Virus record (IMG/VR): IMGVR_UViG_3300032268_000470
Location: 1-45,809 of that record
DNA from: a virus
DNA: 45,809 nt
Reading direction: 5' to 3' (one strand)
Shown in pieces: positions 17,331-25,868 of the stretch. The notes under the pieces were generated by a model that searched no databases, was not told the origin of the DNA, and worked only from the letters and a program-made list of their open reading frames with translations. Position 1 is the stretch's first letter. Each line of letters starts with the position of its first letter. Position numbers and translations under genes: made by a program.

Positions 17331-20300
17331 TAGTTTAATTTTGCTTTAGATATGTATGCACCTGTTGAATTTCCATTAGTATCATTCCAAGTGTTGTTAT
17401 TTGTGTTTTGATTTGTTGTTGCACCCAATCCTTTAATCATATTTTGTTGTGATGTTTTAACTTGAGCAACAGCCGCGTTTTCAATAGTGTACGTAAAGAC
17501 TCTTTCTTTTTTATCAAACGGTGTATATACCAAGAAGTTTTTTAACTTTGTTTTTTCCATATTTTCAATAAACGCCTTAGTAATGTTATTCTCACTTAAA
17601 AATACTGGCTTAGCAGTTTGTTGCCAATAGGCATCAAATACCGCTTCAATATTATCAGCACCTTTTCCAATGATAGATGCATTACCAATGATATTACCAA
17701 TTAGTGCTTTTTTAAATGTTTCATATTTTTTTTCATCAAGAACATCTTCAGACATAATCATATATTCTCTTCTAAATGGATAATTTTCAACATTATTACT
17801 AAATGATGGGTTTGTACTAAAAGGTAAAAAAACTTGTTCAACCGTAACCTCTTTAGACACTCCATTATTTGTTTGGAAAACTAACTTACCTTCATATTCA
17901 GTCGCATTATAAGTAAATTTTGTGTTTGACCATATCGCCTCATTAAACTCTTCAATATTTTTTTGTATCTTTTGAACGTCTTGCACTAATTCTTGTAATG
18001 TATTTGTTGCTGTAGAACTTGTTGAAGCTGAAGAAGTTCCAAGTGTTACATATACTTTAGCATTACCTGTTTTACCTTGTAATCCATCTGTACCTGTGTT
18101 AGGTGTACCAGGGAATGTTATAAGATTAACTCTACCTAAACGTTGAATGTACTTTTGTTCTTCGGTTGTAAGGTCCTGTATTATTTTTGATACTGCGTTT
18201 TGGAAAGAACTTCTTTTATTTTTAACAAAATTAAAATAGTTCTCTTGAACTGTTCCTGTTAACCTTGGCGAGAAATCTCTAACCTTTGCGGCAATGAATT
18301 GTAAAAATGGCTCGTCACCGTTTTTAATATTTTTTTCAAACGTGCCAAAAATTTCATCAAATCTTTTTTCAACATTAGCAGGTTTACCAAACAATGATAC
18401 TGTTGACGCACTCACACTAAGATTTCCTTGAGTGTATGAACGTTGTAACATCCATTGTTGTCTTACCGCGTTGTTATATTGATTAACAGTTTCTTTTGTT
18501 TTGTTAACAATAGTTGTAAAGTATGTTTGTGTGTCGGTAACAGTTTGTGACATGAAATCAGAATAACTTAATGTACCAGTTTCTCCACTTGCAGTTATAA
18601 CATTAGTAAGAATTGTACCCACAGTTCCATTATTGTTTTGACCCGCATTAGGTACTGCTTGATTTATTGCTGGTGCTGATACCGTATCTTGTTTCCAAAA
18701 TTCTTCATCTAATACTTTTAAGAAATCTTCGTTAGCAGTAACAGTAGACCTATCGTCATAAATTTCAGTGTTTGCGTAGTAATTAAAGGTTAAAGCATTT
18801 TGTAATCTATCTACTGATTCTTTTAATCCACTACCTCCAACAAAGTTAAATCCCATTGTTACGTTGGCAATCATTGGTTGTACACCAATACCTTCAGGAT
18901 TAAGGTCTAATTCCTCATAAGTTAATCCTAATGATGTTGGAATAATTTTAGTGTTATAAAAATCTCCAATTCTTAATACTAAGACTGGTGGCGCTCCAAA
19001 TGCTGTATTAACAGCATTGTTATATTCTAACACAGGTTTTCCACTTGGGGTACTCTTTTTAATTGTTGGTATTGTATTACCAGGCCTCATGCATTGTTGT
19101 AAGAAAGTAAGTCTTGTATTCAATCCTTCAGGTGTTGTTGAGTGAAACGCTGGTTGGAAAAATTTCAACTTATCTTTTAAATTGTCATAGACCATTGGTG
19201 TTTCCGTTTTAATTGTTTCAAAGTAATCACACTCAGATAACAAATTTCTTAACACTCTCTTGGTAATATTATCTCTTCTAATTCGTTGTTCAACAACTTC
19301 TTCAGTTCTAACTGTAGTTGTTACTACATTTCCAACTAATACCTCAGTATAGTTTGGTGGCGGTGGTAATATTGGGGCAGATAATGTAGATTCGATTTGT
19401 GAGATATAAGCTCTTCTACAAGCCATTGAAGGTACAGTATAAATATCTTTTGACCCTGATTGAGTATCTCCTCCTGGTGTATTAACATCCTTATCTCCAC
19501 AATTATAGGTTTGTCCCGCAGTTTTAACATTATCAGCAGTATATGGTCCTGTATCCGCACTTGCCATAAGTGGTTGAGCGGCAGCTTGATTTTCACCAAA
19601 CGGTTTTCCTTGTTTAATTAGTAATCTTTTGTTAATAAATGGAGCTGTATTGGGGTCTTCTTCAAAAAACTTAACAAGTGATGCGATTCTTCTTTTAGAT
19701 AACTCAATATTATAAGTTTGAGTTGCTGGAGCAGAACAACTTGAGTCAATAACAATCGTTACACTACCATCAGGGTATTGTGTAAGTTGATTTTTTAAAT
19801 CTAACGTCATTCCTGTTAAGACATGATAGTTTGGTGTAACAGCTTTATTAAAGAAGTTACCTAATGCCGCGCCGTTATTTTTTTGAGTATATAAATTAAC
19901 GTTACTTGGACTGGTATATCTAACATACTCTGTTGTGTAGTTTGGTGCGGTGTTTGGTTTTGGGTAATCATTTCCAAAGTACGCGCCAATATTTATATAC
20001 TTTCCAAAATAATCTTTACCTAACGAATTAGATTGAGCAACAACTGTTCCACCTTTATTTGGAGCATCTTTACCTGTTTGAATAGTTTCTTTAATAAATT
20101 GAAGTTCTTCTTTTGTTGCCTCTTTAGAAGTTATAACATCTTGTAAGTAAGATAACTCGCCAGGAGGAATTGTATAATATTTTTTAGCAAGTTCATATAG
20201 GTCATACTTTCTACAGCCAGCAAAGAATGAATCTAAAATACCATCAATCCTAACTTTATTAGTTTCATTGTTTAATACTTTATTAACAATAACATTCAAT

Positions 20301-22372
20301 ACAGACGGATGGTCAACAACAATTTTCCATGTTAAAGTTCCACTTCTTTGTGTATTTTTATAAGTGTAAATAGGTTCAGGTCTTCCTAAGAAGTCTGAAC
20401 TGTTCCAGTTAGCCGATACAGACTCACTAAAGGTCAATCCGTAAGGAGGGAACCACATTACTCGTCCACCATTTGGACCTCTCTCACAGACCGCTAAATC
20501 CGATACAGAGTTACCTGGCGCACCTGTTCTCCAAGCCAAATTCTCCAATGAGAACATATATTTTTTGGCGTAACCCGTATTACCCGCTCCGCCTATTATG
20601 TTAGTAGAACTATGTCCTCCCTCCATCTTATTTGGTGCAATGTTAAGGTTGTATGTATTATCTAATACCGAATCAGAGAATCTTCTACCACTAACCGTAA
20701 TACCATCAACTTTTTGAAGGTCATTGTATTGTAGGTAAGGTATGTCTTTAGCAAATACTCTACAGTATTCAGTTCCAACTTCTTGACCAATAGCTCCAGT
20801 GTATTTATAAACTCTTGAACCCTTAGTCATTTCTTTATACCCGTCGTTAAATACTTTACTTACTTGGTCAATCGCATTACCTACGTGTTGTAGTCTTTTA
20901 CCTCCTTGAGGTTGGCTATCAATTATTCTTTGTGTTTGGTCTAAGATTGAACCTTGTTTAAATGTTCTTTCAGTTGACTCAGTTGAATTGTATGATGATG
21001 GTTTAAAGTCTTGGTCCTCATTAACAATCAATCCTCCGATACCAACTGTCTTACCAGCATTACCCTTATACTTAGGTGATACCCACGTAAATCCACCTTC
21101 AATACCTCCACCATTTGAATATGTAGGTCCATTAGCTCCTAACTTAATTTCTTTACTTGGTCCTTCATATAGTTGAGCTAACTCAGATGGTCCATAAACA
21201 GGAGATTGTTGTTCAATACCATAAGCGTTAACAGGTACCTCACCAGCTGGTGAAAAAACTTGTGAAGGATTAGAACTTATACTACCTACATAGAAATTAC
21301 TATTATCCGATTGAGTACCTGTAAGTACTCCAGCAGCTCTATCAATAAACGTTCTTGGAAAGTTTGGTTTGTATCTGTTGTAATCAATGTTTTTGAATAG
21401 TCTTGACCTTTGTCCTGCTCCCATGTTATTAAACATGATTTGAGAACCAGTGTCTCCACCACCCATAAGTCTATTAAAAAATTTACCAACCCCACTACGT
21501 CTAAACGCATTGGACATTTGTTGTATTGTCGTCTGTGGTCCTGGATTAGTATTTGGGTCAAAATAAGAACCAGGTATTGTTGAAGTTGGTAATATACTTC
21601 CTCCTAATCTTAACGCAAAATTGGCTGCAGCAAGTATTGGGTTTGCAGTAATGGTAATTGTATAGTTTGGTTCAATTAACGGAACATTACCTGTAATGAT
21701 ATTAACCAAATCAGTACCACTATTAACATTTAAAATGTTAGCTCTTCCAATAGTATCTTGTCTAATTTGAGTGGCAATTCTTTGTTCAAACTCATGTCTA
21801 AGTGTTTGAGCGCCTAATTTGGCAATAAATGAATCCTGACTTAATAAACCATTACTTCCACCAGGGTCTTGGGAAAGTAATATTGATAACGGACTATAGT
21901 TTGACGGTACAAACGTTGTTGGGTATGGTTGGTTGTTGTAGTTGTTTGTTGTTTGAGGTTTGTCTAACGAACCAAAGAACTCAGCACTATCTAATTGTAT
22001 TTGTCCACCATTAGAGAATACGTTAAGTGGTTTCCACTTTTGTGACTCAGGTAATGATTGAGCAACAATGTTGGCATCTTGAAATCCGTACTCACCGTCG
22101 TTTGACTTAGTATTCATTAACCCGCCTGGGTCAGGAACTTGTTTGTAACCACCTTCATTACCCCATTGATTAAGTGGGAATAATTTGTTTGCAAAAGATG
22201 GCTCATCAATTAATTGGTCAGGACTATCTTGAACTGATGTATCTGATTGAATGTATTCAGTATTAATAGGTTGCGTAGGTCTGTTAGGGGACTTAGCATA
22301 AGGCGTTAAGTTCCTAGTTATAAGTTTCTTTCTAAAACCATCCGAATTTATAAAATCTAAAGGACTTCCCAT
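17330..22372 (-). CDS. 1680-aa baseplate/tail protein with an internal OmpA-like domain
   Basis: A multi-domain tail protein placed after the tape measure and before the LysM/gp53-like gene, where T4-type phages carry tail-tube initiator and baseplate genes. Residues about 610-700 (MWFPPYGLTFSES, FLGRPEPIYTYKNTQRSG, WKIVVDHPSVL) resemble the beta-rich domain of baseplate proteins at the tube base (gp48/gp54 type). Residues about 820-930 resemble an OmpA C-terminal peptidoglycan-binding domain: VTIVIDSSCSAPAT followed by YNIELSKRRIASLVKFFE, which has the N-x-x-LS-x-x-R pattern. The acidic residue usually found in the preceding loop is not evident. The N-terminal 400 residues are Asn/Pro/Gln-rich and the C-terminal third is helical. 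Specific function is inferred from position and these segments. Confidence 0.65.
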   Translation of the reverse strand: MGSPLDFINSDGFRKKLITRNLTPYAKSPNRPTQPINTEYIQSDTSVQDSPDQLIDEPSFANKLFPLNQWGNEGGYKQVPDPGGLMNTKSNDGEYGFQDANIVAQSLPESQKWKPLNVFSNGGQIQLDSAEFFGSLDKPQTTNNYNNQPYPTTFVPSNYSPLSILLSQDPGGSNGLLSQDSFIAKLGAQTLRHEFEQRIATQIRQDTIGRANILNVNSGTDLVNIITGNVPLIEPNYTITITANPILAAANFALRLGGSILPTSTIPGSYFDPNTNPGPQTTIQQMSNAFRRSGVGKFFNRLMGGGDTGSQIMFNNMGAGQRSRLFKNIDYNRYKPNFPRTFIDRAAGVLTGTQSDNSNFYVGSISSNPSQVFSPAGEVPVNAYGIEQQSPVYGPSELAQLYEGPSKEIKLGANGPTYSNGGGIEGGFTWVSPKYKGNAGKTVGIGGLIVNEDQDFKPSSYNSTESTERTFKQGSILDQTQRIIDSQPQGGKRLQHVGNAIDQVSKVFNDGYKEMTKGSRVYKYTGAIGQEVGTEYCRVFAKDIPYLQYNDLQKVDGITVSGRRFSDSVLDNTYNLNIAPNKMEGGHSSTNIIGGAGNTGYAKKYMFSLENLAWRTGAPGNSVSDLAVCERGPNGGRVMWFPPYGLTFSESVSANWNSSDFLGRPEPIYTYKNTQRSGTLTWKIVVDHPSVLNVIVNKVLNNETNKVRIDGILDSFFAGCRKYDLYELAKKYYTIPPGELSYLQDVITSKEATKEELQFIKETIQTGKDAPNKGGTVVAQSNSLGKDYFGKYINIGAYFGNDYPKPNTAPNYTTEYVRYTSPSNVNLYTQKNNGAALGNFFNKAVTPNYHVLTGMTLDLKNQLTQYPDGSVTIVIDSSCSAPATQTYNIELSKRRIASLVKFFEEDPNTAPFINKRLLIKQGKPFGENQAAAQPLMASADTGPYTADNVKTAGQTYNCGDKDVNTPGGDTQSGSKDIYTVPSMACRRAYISQIESTLSAPILPPPPNYTEVLVGNVVTTTVRTEEVVEQRIRRDNITKRVLRNLLSECDYFETIKTETPMVYDNLKDKLKFFQPAFHSTTPEGLNTRLTFLQQCMRPGNTIPTIKKSTPSGKPVLEYNNAVNTAFGAPPVLVLRIGDFYNTKIIPTSLGLTYEELDLNPEGIGVQPMIANVTMGFNFVGGSGLKESVDRLQNALTFNYYANTEIYDDRSTVTANEDFLKVLDEEFWKQDTVSAPAINQAVPNAGQNNNGTVGTILTNVITASGETGTLSYSDFMSQTVTDTQTYFTTIVNKTKETVNQYNNAVRQQWMLQRSYTQGNLSVSASTVSLFGKPANVEKRFDEIFGTFEKNIKNGDEPFLQFIAAKVRDFSPRLTGTVQENYFNFVKNKRSSFQNAVSKIIQDLTTEEQKYIQRLGRVNLITFPGTPNTGTDGLQGKTGNAKVYVTLGTSSASTSSTATNTLQELVQDVQKIQKNIEEFNEAIWSNTKFTYNATEYEGKLVFQTNNGVSKEVTVEQVFLPFSTNPSFSNNVENYPFRREYMIMSEDVLDEKKYETFKKALIGNIIGNASIIGKGADNIEAVFDAYWQQTAKPVFLSENNITKAFIENMEKTKLKNFLVYTPFDKKERVFTYTIENAAVAQVKTSQQNMIKGLGATTNQNTNNNTWNDTNGNSTGAYISKAKLN

Positions 22373-22386
22373 TAATATCTTTAATT

Positions 22387-22394
22387 AATAAATA
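22387..22394 (-). promoter_or_regulatory. Candidate late promoter motif TATTTATT before the 1680-aa gene
   Basis: Sense TATTTATT 14 nt upstream of the ATG, in the 42-nt gap after the tape-measure gene. Confidence 0.45.
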
Positions 22395-22414
22395 GGTTAA
22401 GGGCTATTTTTTGT

Positions 22415-24283
22415 TTATCTTGTTACTGTTTTTCCAATAGGTGCCTTTGTTGGGTTATTTGGCGTATTAACCTCAATCATATATTGTTTCATATCCGTAC
22501 TATTCATTTTTTCAATAAGCATTTTGGTAATCTCTTCTTTTTGAGCACTTGTTAAATTTTCGGCACCTCCATTGAAGTTGACATCAATTTTAATCCCTCC
22601 TCCAAAATCTACTTGTGATTTATTTCCTCCACCAAATGGCCCACCGTTACTACTAACAACGTCTTTAACTTTAGATGTAGCGTTGGTACCTTCAATTAAA
22701 CTTGAAATTGGTTTGTTTCCATCACCAGTATTTCTAGTTGTTTGGGTTTTAGTTTCACCTAACATTTGGTCAATAAAACTTCTGGCGTTTCTATCAATTG
22801 CATTTTTATCACCTAACTGTGAACGTGTTTCCTGTAATGTTTTTATTATATTTGCTTGAGCATCCTTACTTAAATCTTGTAATTGAACTCCCGCTTTAGT
22901 TAAATAATTTGATAACGCGTCTGTTGTTGAAACGTCTTTATTTGCAATATCTTTAAATAATGATTTTACGTCGTCAAAAGAGTCGGTAAGTGTATCTCTA
23001 ACTTTTTGTGGAGAACTAAAGTTTTTAGATAATGCTCCCGTTAAACTTGAAGATAATTTTCTAATAGCTTCTGAACCAGTTAAGACATCTTTTTGTGTTA
23101 CCGCTCCCCCTAAAACTGCAGACTTAATTGCTGAAACATTACCAGCAATATCCGCACTAATAGTCATTTGAGATTTTGCAATCTCTTCCATTGTTTTAGG
23201 ACCTTCTTTTTGTTCTTTAATTAACTTGTCAAATTCGTCTTGAGTAAGTTCAGAAAGTTTTCTTGTTTCTAATTCTCCTTTTTCATTTGTAAGTTTAACT
23301 TCATACTGTCCACCTTCACCCATTTTAGCAATGTTTGCTAAATATTGTTTGTCTTCTTCACTTCCAAGTTTAAGTCCTGCAGCGTTAATAGATGAAAGTC
23401 TTTGGTCTAACTCAGCAGCCGCTAATCCCATTTTACTCATCTCTTTAGCACTAACCCCCGTTTGTTGTTCCATCTCTCTAAGAGTTAATACACCTTGTGG
23501 GTTAATCTTGAAAGTTTTTGTTTTTTCGTCAAAATAGGTAAATTGTTTTGCAACATCTGCCAAACTATTTTGAAGTCCTGATGGGTCATTAATCGACTGG
23601 TTCATTAATTGGAATGGGTCAGCAAGGGCACCAGCACTAACCCCTAATCTTTGAAAGGCTGCCGCTACTTCAATAGCTCCTTCAGGATTTAATACTTTAT
23701 CCGCAAGTCTAAATGTTTCTCCCATATCAAACCTCAACATTGAAGCTTGAGCTGCCATTTTGGTTAAACCTTGAACCCCTCCCTCAAATTGGTAACGATT
23801 CATTTGTTCCATGTTACTTCTAACATCTCCCATCACTTGTTTGGTGTTTCCACCTATACTACGAACATAGTTAACCGAATCTTCTAATTGTTTACCAACT
23901 TGTTCAATTCCAACACCAACATTTAAAAATCCATCCGCAATTTCTTTAACACTTCCACCAATTACTTTAGTACTGGCATATAACTTCTGAACGTCTTCAG
24001 TATTAGCAACAACGTTTCTTCTTGAGGCTTCAGCAATTTGACCAATAGTTTCACCAACAGCCCCTAAATCTCCACCTAATCTAACAACATTGGGAAGGGC
24101 ATCTGTAAGAGCAACTTTAACTTCATTAATTCGTTCTCTACTCTGTCCAAAAGTATTATTAACTTCACGAGCAACTGAACCAACTCTTTCAAACGCTTCA
24201 GCAAAATCTGCGGCATTAATTGTTGTCGCTTTTTTCATCATGTCAGCATATTCTGCTGGGGTTTTTGGGGTTTCTTCTGCCAT
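22415..24283 (-). CDS. Tape measure protein (gp29 counterpart)
   Basis: Sets tail length by spanning the tube lumen and is expected to be ejected or to touch the membrane at infection. 622 residues (T4 gp29 has 590). Mostly helical and Ala/Gln/Lys/Ser-rich with few aromatics or cysteines, and long amphipathic segments (about 40-120 and 330-480). It ends in a Gly/Asn-rich stretch (about 540-580) and a short conserved-looking end. It follows the gp26-like gene and its overlapping 59-aa frame, exactly where tape-measure genes lie in tailed phages. No membrane-spanning run is obvious. A TATTTATA motif and a hairpin lie just upstream. Confidence 0.78.
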   Translation of the reverse strand: MAEETPKTPAEYADMMKKATTINAADFAEAFERVGSVAREVNNTFGQSRERINEVKVALTDALPNVVRLGGDLGAVGETIGQIAEASRRNVVANTEDVQKLYASTKVIGGSVKEIADGFLNVGVGIEQVGKQLEDSVNYVRSIGGNTKQVMGDVRSNMEQMNRYQFEGGVQGLTKMAAQASMLRFDMGETFRLADKVLNPEGAIEVAAAFQRLGVSAGALADPFQLMNQSINDPSGLQNSLADVAKQFTYFDEKTKTFKINPQGVLTLREMEQQTGVSAKEMSKMGLAAAELDQRLSSINAAGLKLGSEEDKQYLANIAKMGEGGQYEVKLTNEKGELETRKLSELTQDEFDKLIKEQKEGPKTMEEIAKSQMTISADIAGNVSAIKSAVLGGAVTQKDVLTGSEAIRKLSSSLTGALSKNFSSPQKVRDTLTDSFDDVKSLFKDIANKDVSTTDALSNYLTKAGVQLQDLSKDAQANIIKTLQETRSQLGDKNAIDRNARSFIDQMLGETKTQTTRNTGDGNKPISSLIEGTNATSKVKDVVSSNGGPFGGGNKSQVDFGGGIKIDVNFNGGAENLTSAQKEEITKMLIEKMNSTDMKQYMIEVNTPNNPTKAPIGKTVTR

Positions 24284-24304
24284 AATTCTATTGTGTTAGA
24301 TTTA

Positions 24305-24312
24305 TATAAATA
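24305..24312 (-). promoter_or_regulatory. Candidate late promoter motif TATTTATA before the tape-measure gene
   Basis: Sense TATTTATA 21 nt upstream of the ATG, immediately after the hairpin that ends the upstream unit. Confidence 0.45.
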
Positions 24313-24313
24313 C

Positions 24314-24339
24314 AAAAGGACTGATTTTTCAGTCCTTTT
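24314..24339 (-). terminator. Hairpin between the gp26-like/T-like unit and the tape-measure gene
   Basis: Eleven-bp perfect stem AAAAGGACTGA / TCAGTCCTTTT with a 4-nt loop. The U-run is part of the stem on the minus strand. The TGA of the 59-aa frame lies inside the stem. Likely terminator or attenuator. Confidence 0.75.
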
Positions 24340-24508
24340 TATTGTCTTCAATCCATTTATCTAATAAATACTTTCTCATAAAGAGTGGCATAATCAGAAA
24401 ATCTTGATACGATATGTTTAATAATGTCGATAAATAGTAATACTCATCGAGCTGACTTTTCCTATAATCAGAAGAAAGGACGAAAAAAGTCCACCCCAAA
24501 ACCGACAT
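24329..24508 (-). CDS. Overlapping 59-aa frame: candidate tail assembly chaperone extension (T-like)
   Basis: Short open frame in the +1 frame relative to the gp26-like gene, overlapping its end by 41 nt and stopping in the hairpin before the tape-measure gene. The product (ATG at 24508) starts MSVLGWTFFVLSSDYRKSQL and ends in a helix containing YQDFLIMPLFMRKYLLDKW, a pattern typical of the C-terminal parts of phage tail assembly chaperones. It could be made from its own ATG, or by frameshifting at TTT TTT C (24488-24482), which would join 243 residues of the gp26-like protein to the last 50 residues here. Position between a tube/gp26 pair and the tape measure is where frameshifted chaperone pairs (G/GT) are found in many phages. 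Expression is inferred. Confidence 0.65.
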   Translation of the reverse strand: MSVLGWTFFVLSSDYRKSQLDEYYYLSTLLNISYQDFLIMPLFMRKYLLDKWIEDNKKD

Positions 24509-25211
24509 TAACTGTCAATCTATCTCCTGATGGGGTCATTACTACTCTTGTCATATCCAATCTTGGCTCATTCTCACTCATAAAGTTTCTTATAAATTTT
24601 GAATCAGCGATTGGCATCTGCTCTATAAATTTGGCGATTTCGCCTTTATCGGTTGAACCGTTTGCTTCAACAATTTCTTTTTGAAGTCTTAATGTAACCT
24701 TTGGGGCTACTCTGCCTACAGGGTATGAATCGGCAATTCTTTGGTTTTCTAAAATTTCACCATAAGTCATTGGTTTTAACTTAACCGTTGTTTGCGATTT
24801 TGGTAAAGTCGTAATAAATGTACCATCTTCATTTGGAGTTTGTCCTTGTAAAATTGATAATTGTTCTAATGATACAGTTGTCTTAAATGATTTTCTTGTT
24901 GTCGGGTCAGTTAATGTAACTTCCATTTCAGGTCCAAACGCAGTGTTTCTTAAAAAGATTAAGATAGCCTCAACATCACCTTCTAACATTTCCTCAACTC
25001 GTAAGTCAGGTTCGTAAATTTTAGTTCTTAAAAGGTTTGGTGTCATATCTTCACCACCAGCCATTAATAAGTTCTCGTCATTGGCAGTAAGATAACCGAC
25101 TTTGACTGATTTCTTTTTGTTTTTGTAGAATATACCTTGAGATGGTAATGGTACCACGTCATGGGGAAGGGAGAAGTTTGCCTGTCCGTATTCTTTTGAT
25201 TGATTATCCAT
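24468..25211 (-). CDS. gp26-like baseplate/tail assembly protein
   Basis: 247 residues. The order LPSQGIFYKNKKKSVKVGYLTANDENLL (read in parts at about 22-50), then a DVEAILIFLRNTAFG helix (about 79-93), then a two-strand segment and VSLEQL, is that of the T4 gp26 family, annotated as baseplate hub/tail assembly factors. Many relatives carry a Cys zinc knuckle after this helix; here there are no cysteines. The C-terminus ends VNVGFGVDFFRPFF. The gene follows the tail tube gene after a strong hairpin with a U6 run that ends 2 nt before the ATG, which should lower its expression relative to the tube. It overlaps the 59-aa T-like frame at its 3' end. Confidence 0.72.
   Translation of the reverse strand: MDNQSKEYGQANFSLPHDVVPLPSQGIFYKNKKKSVKVGYLTANDENLLMAGGEDMTPNLLRTKIYEPDLRVEEMLEGDVEAILIFLRNTAFGPEMEVTLTDPTTRKSFKTTVSLEQLSILQGQTPNEDGTFITTLPKSQTTVKLKPMTYGEILENQRIADSYPVGRVAPKVTLRLQKEIVEANGSTDKGEIAKFIEQMPIADSKFIRNFMSENEPRLDMTRVVMTPSGDRLTVNVGFGVDFFRPFF
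24482..24488 (-). other. Candidate translational slip site TTT TTT C
   Basis: In the gp26-like frame two TTT codons (F242, F243) are followed by CGT. A +1 slip lets tRNA-Phe re-pair from TTT to TTC; a -2 slip along the T run would reach the same frame. Either joins the protein to the 59-aa overlapping frame. No experiment or pseudoknot supports it yet. Confidence 0.4.
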
Positions 25212-25219
25212 ATAAAAAA

Positions 25220-25251
25220 TTAACCGTAAAGTTTATGTGCTTTACGGTTAA
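25220..25251 (-). terminator. Strong terminator after the tail tube gene
   Basis: Perfect 12-bp stem TTAACCGTAAAG / CTTTACGGTTAA with an 8-nt loop, followed on the minus strand by TTTTTTAT and then directly the ATG of the gp26-like gene. Likely a partial terminator that separates high tube output from low assembly-factor output. Confidence 0.88.
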
Positions 25252-25272
25252 ATATAATAGTTCTAAATTTTT

Positions 25273-25280
25273 TATAAATA
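25273..25280 (-). promoter_or_regulatory. Candidate late promoter motif TATTTATA after the tube stop codon
   Basis: Sense TATTTATA just beyond the tail tube stop codon, 61 nt upstream of the gp26-like gene but ahead of the strong hairpin. If it is a promoter, its transcripts must read through that hairpin. Confidence 0.3.
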
Positions 25281-25283
25281 GTA

Positions 25284-25772
25284 TTAGTAAACTAACACAC
25301 ATCTATCCATTCTTAAAGTTGCTGCGATTGTCGCTAAAGCATCTGTATTGTAGGCCAATGCGTTGAAGTTAACATCTGTCAAGAATGTTCCATAAAGAAT
25401 CCATTTCTCAACAACAACTCCTGTTGGGTCTAACATCTCAAGGTCAATGTCTTTCTTATAACCTGCTGCGTATCCCATACGACCTGTTACTGATTCCGCA
25501 TGTAAACGTACCCACTCCATAAGAGCTTGTGACGCAGAAGGACCAATTGGGTCTCTAAAGACTACGTTAATTGTTTGCCAGTTGAATCTACCTGCAACAA
25601 AAGTTGAGGTGTTCAAAAACGGAATTTCCGTTGCTGCGATTGTGATATGCGGTCTAGATGCAGATTCTACAAACCACTCATTAATTCCTAAACTCGATGG
25701 AAACCTTAAAATGAATCGGTTTTGACGTTTCGGTTCATAAGGAATCGGCATTTTCATCAGTAAATCAGCCAT
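25284..25772 (-). CDS. Tail tube protein (gp19-like)
   Basis: Builds the inner tail tube through which DNA passes. 162 residues, against 163 for T4 gp19. The pattern EPKRQNRFILRFPSSLG near the N-terminus, VVFRDPIGPSASQALMEW in the middle and LEMLDPTGVVVEKWILYG later is typical of T4-type tube proteins, followed by a beta-strand stretch. It lies downstream of the sheath gene, separated by the HAD-like gene, and is followed by a strong terminator. A TATTTATC motif lies 31 nt upstream, giving it its own putative late promoter. Confidence 0.92.
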   Translation of the reverse strand: MADLLMKMPIPYEPKRQNRFILRFPSSLGINEWFVESASRPHITIAATEIPFLNTSTFVAGRFNWQTINVVFRDPIGPSASQALMEWVRLHAESVTGRMGYAAGYKKDIDLEMLDPTGVVVEKWILYGTFLTDVNFNALAYNTDALATIAATLRMDRCVLVY

Positions 25773-25803
25773 ATTATTTAAATTTTGTTTCTATGTTTAT
25801 AAC

Positions 25804-25811
25804 GATAAATA
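25804..25811 (-). promoter_or_regulatory. Candidate late promoter motif TATTTATC before the tail tube gene
   Basis: Sense TATTTATC 31 nt upstream of the tube ATG. Confidence 0.5.
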
Positions 25812-25868
25812 TATCCTGTTTCAAAAATTTTTCTATTTACTTAAATTTTTAAAAATTGTATTCTTTAA

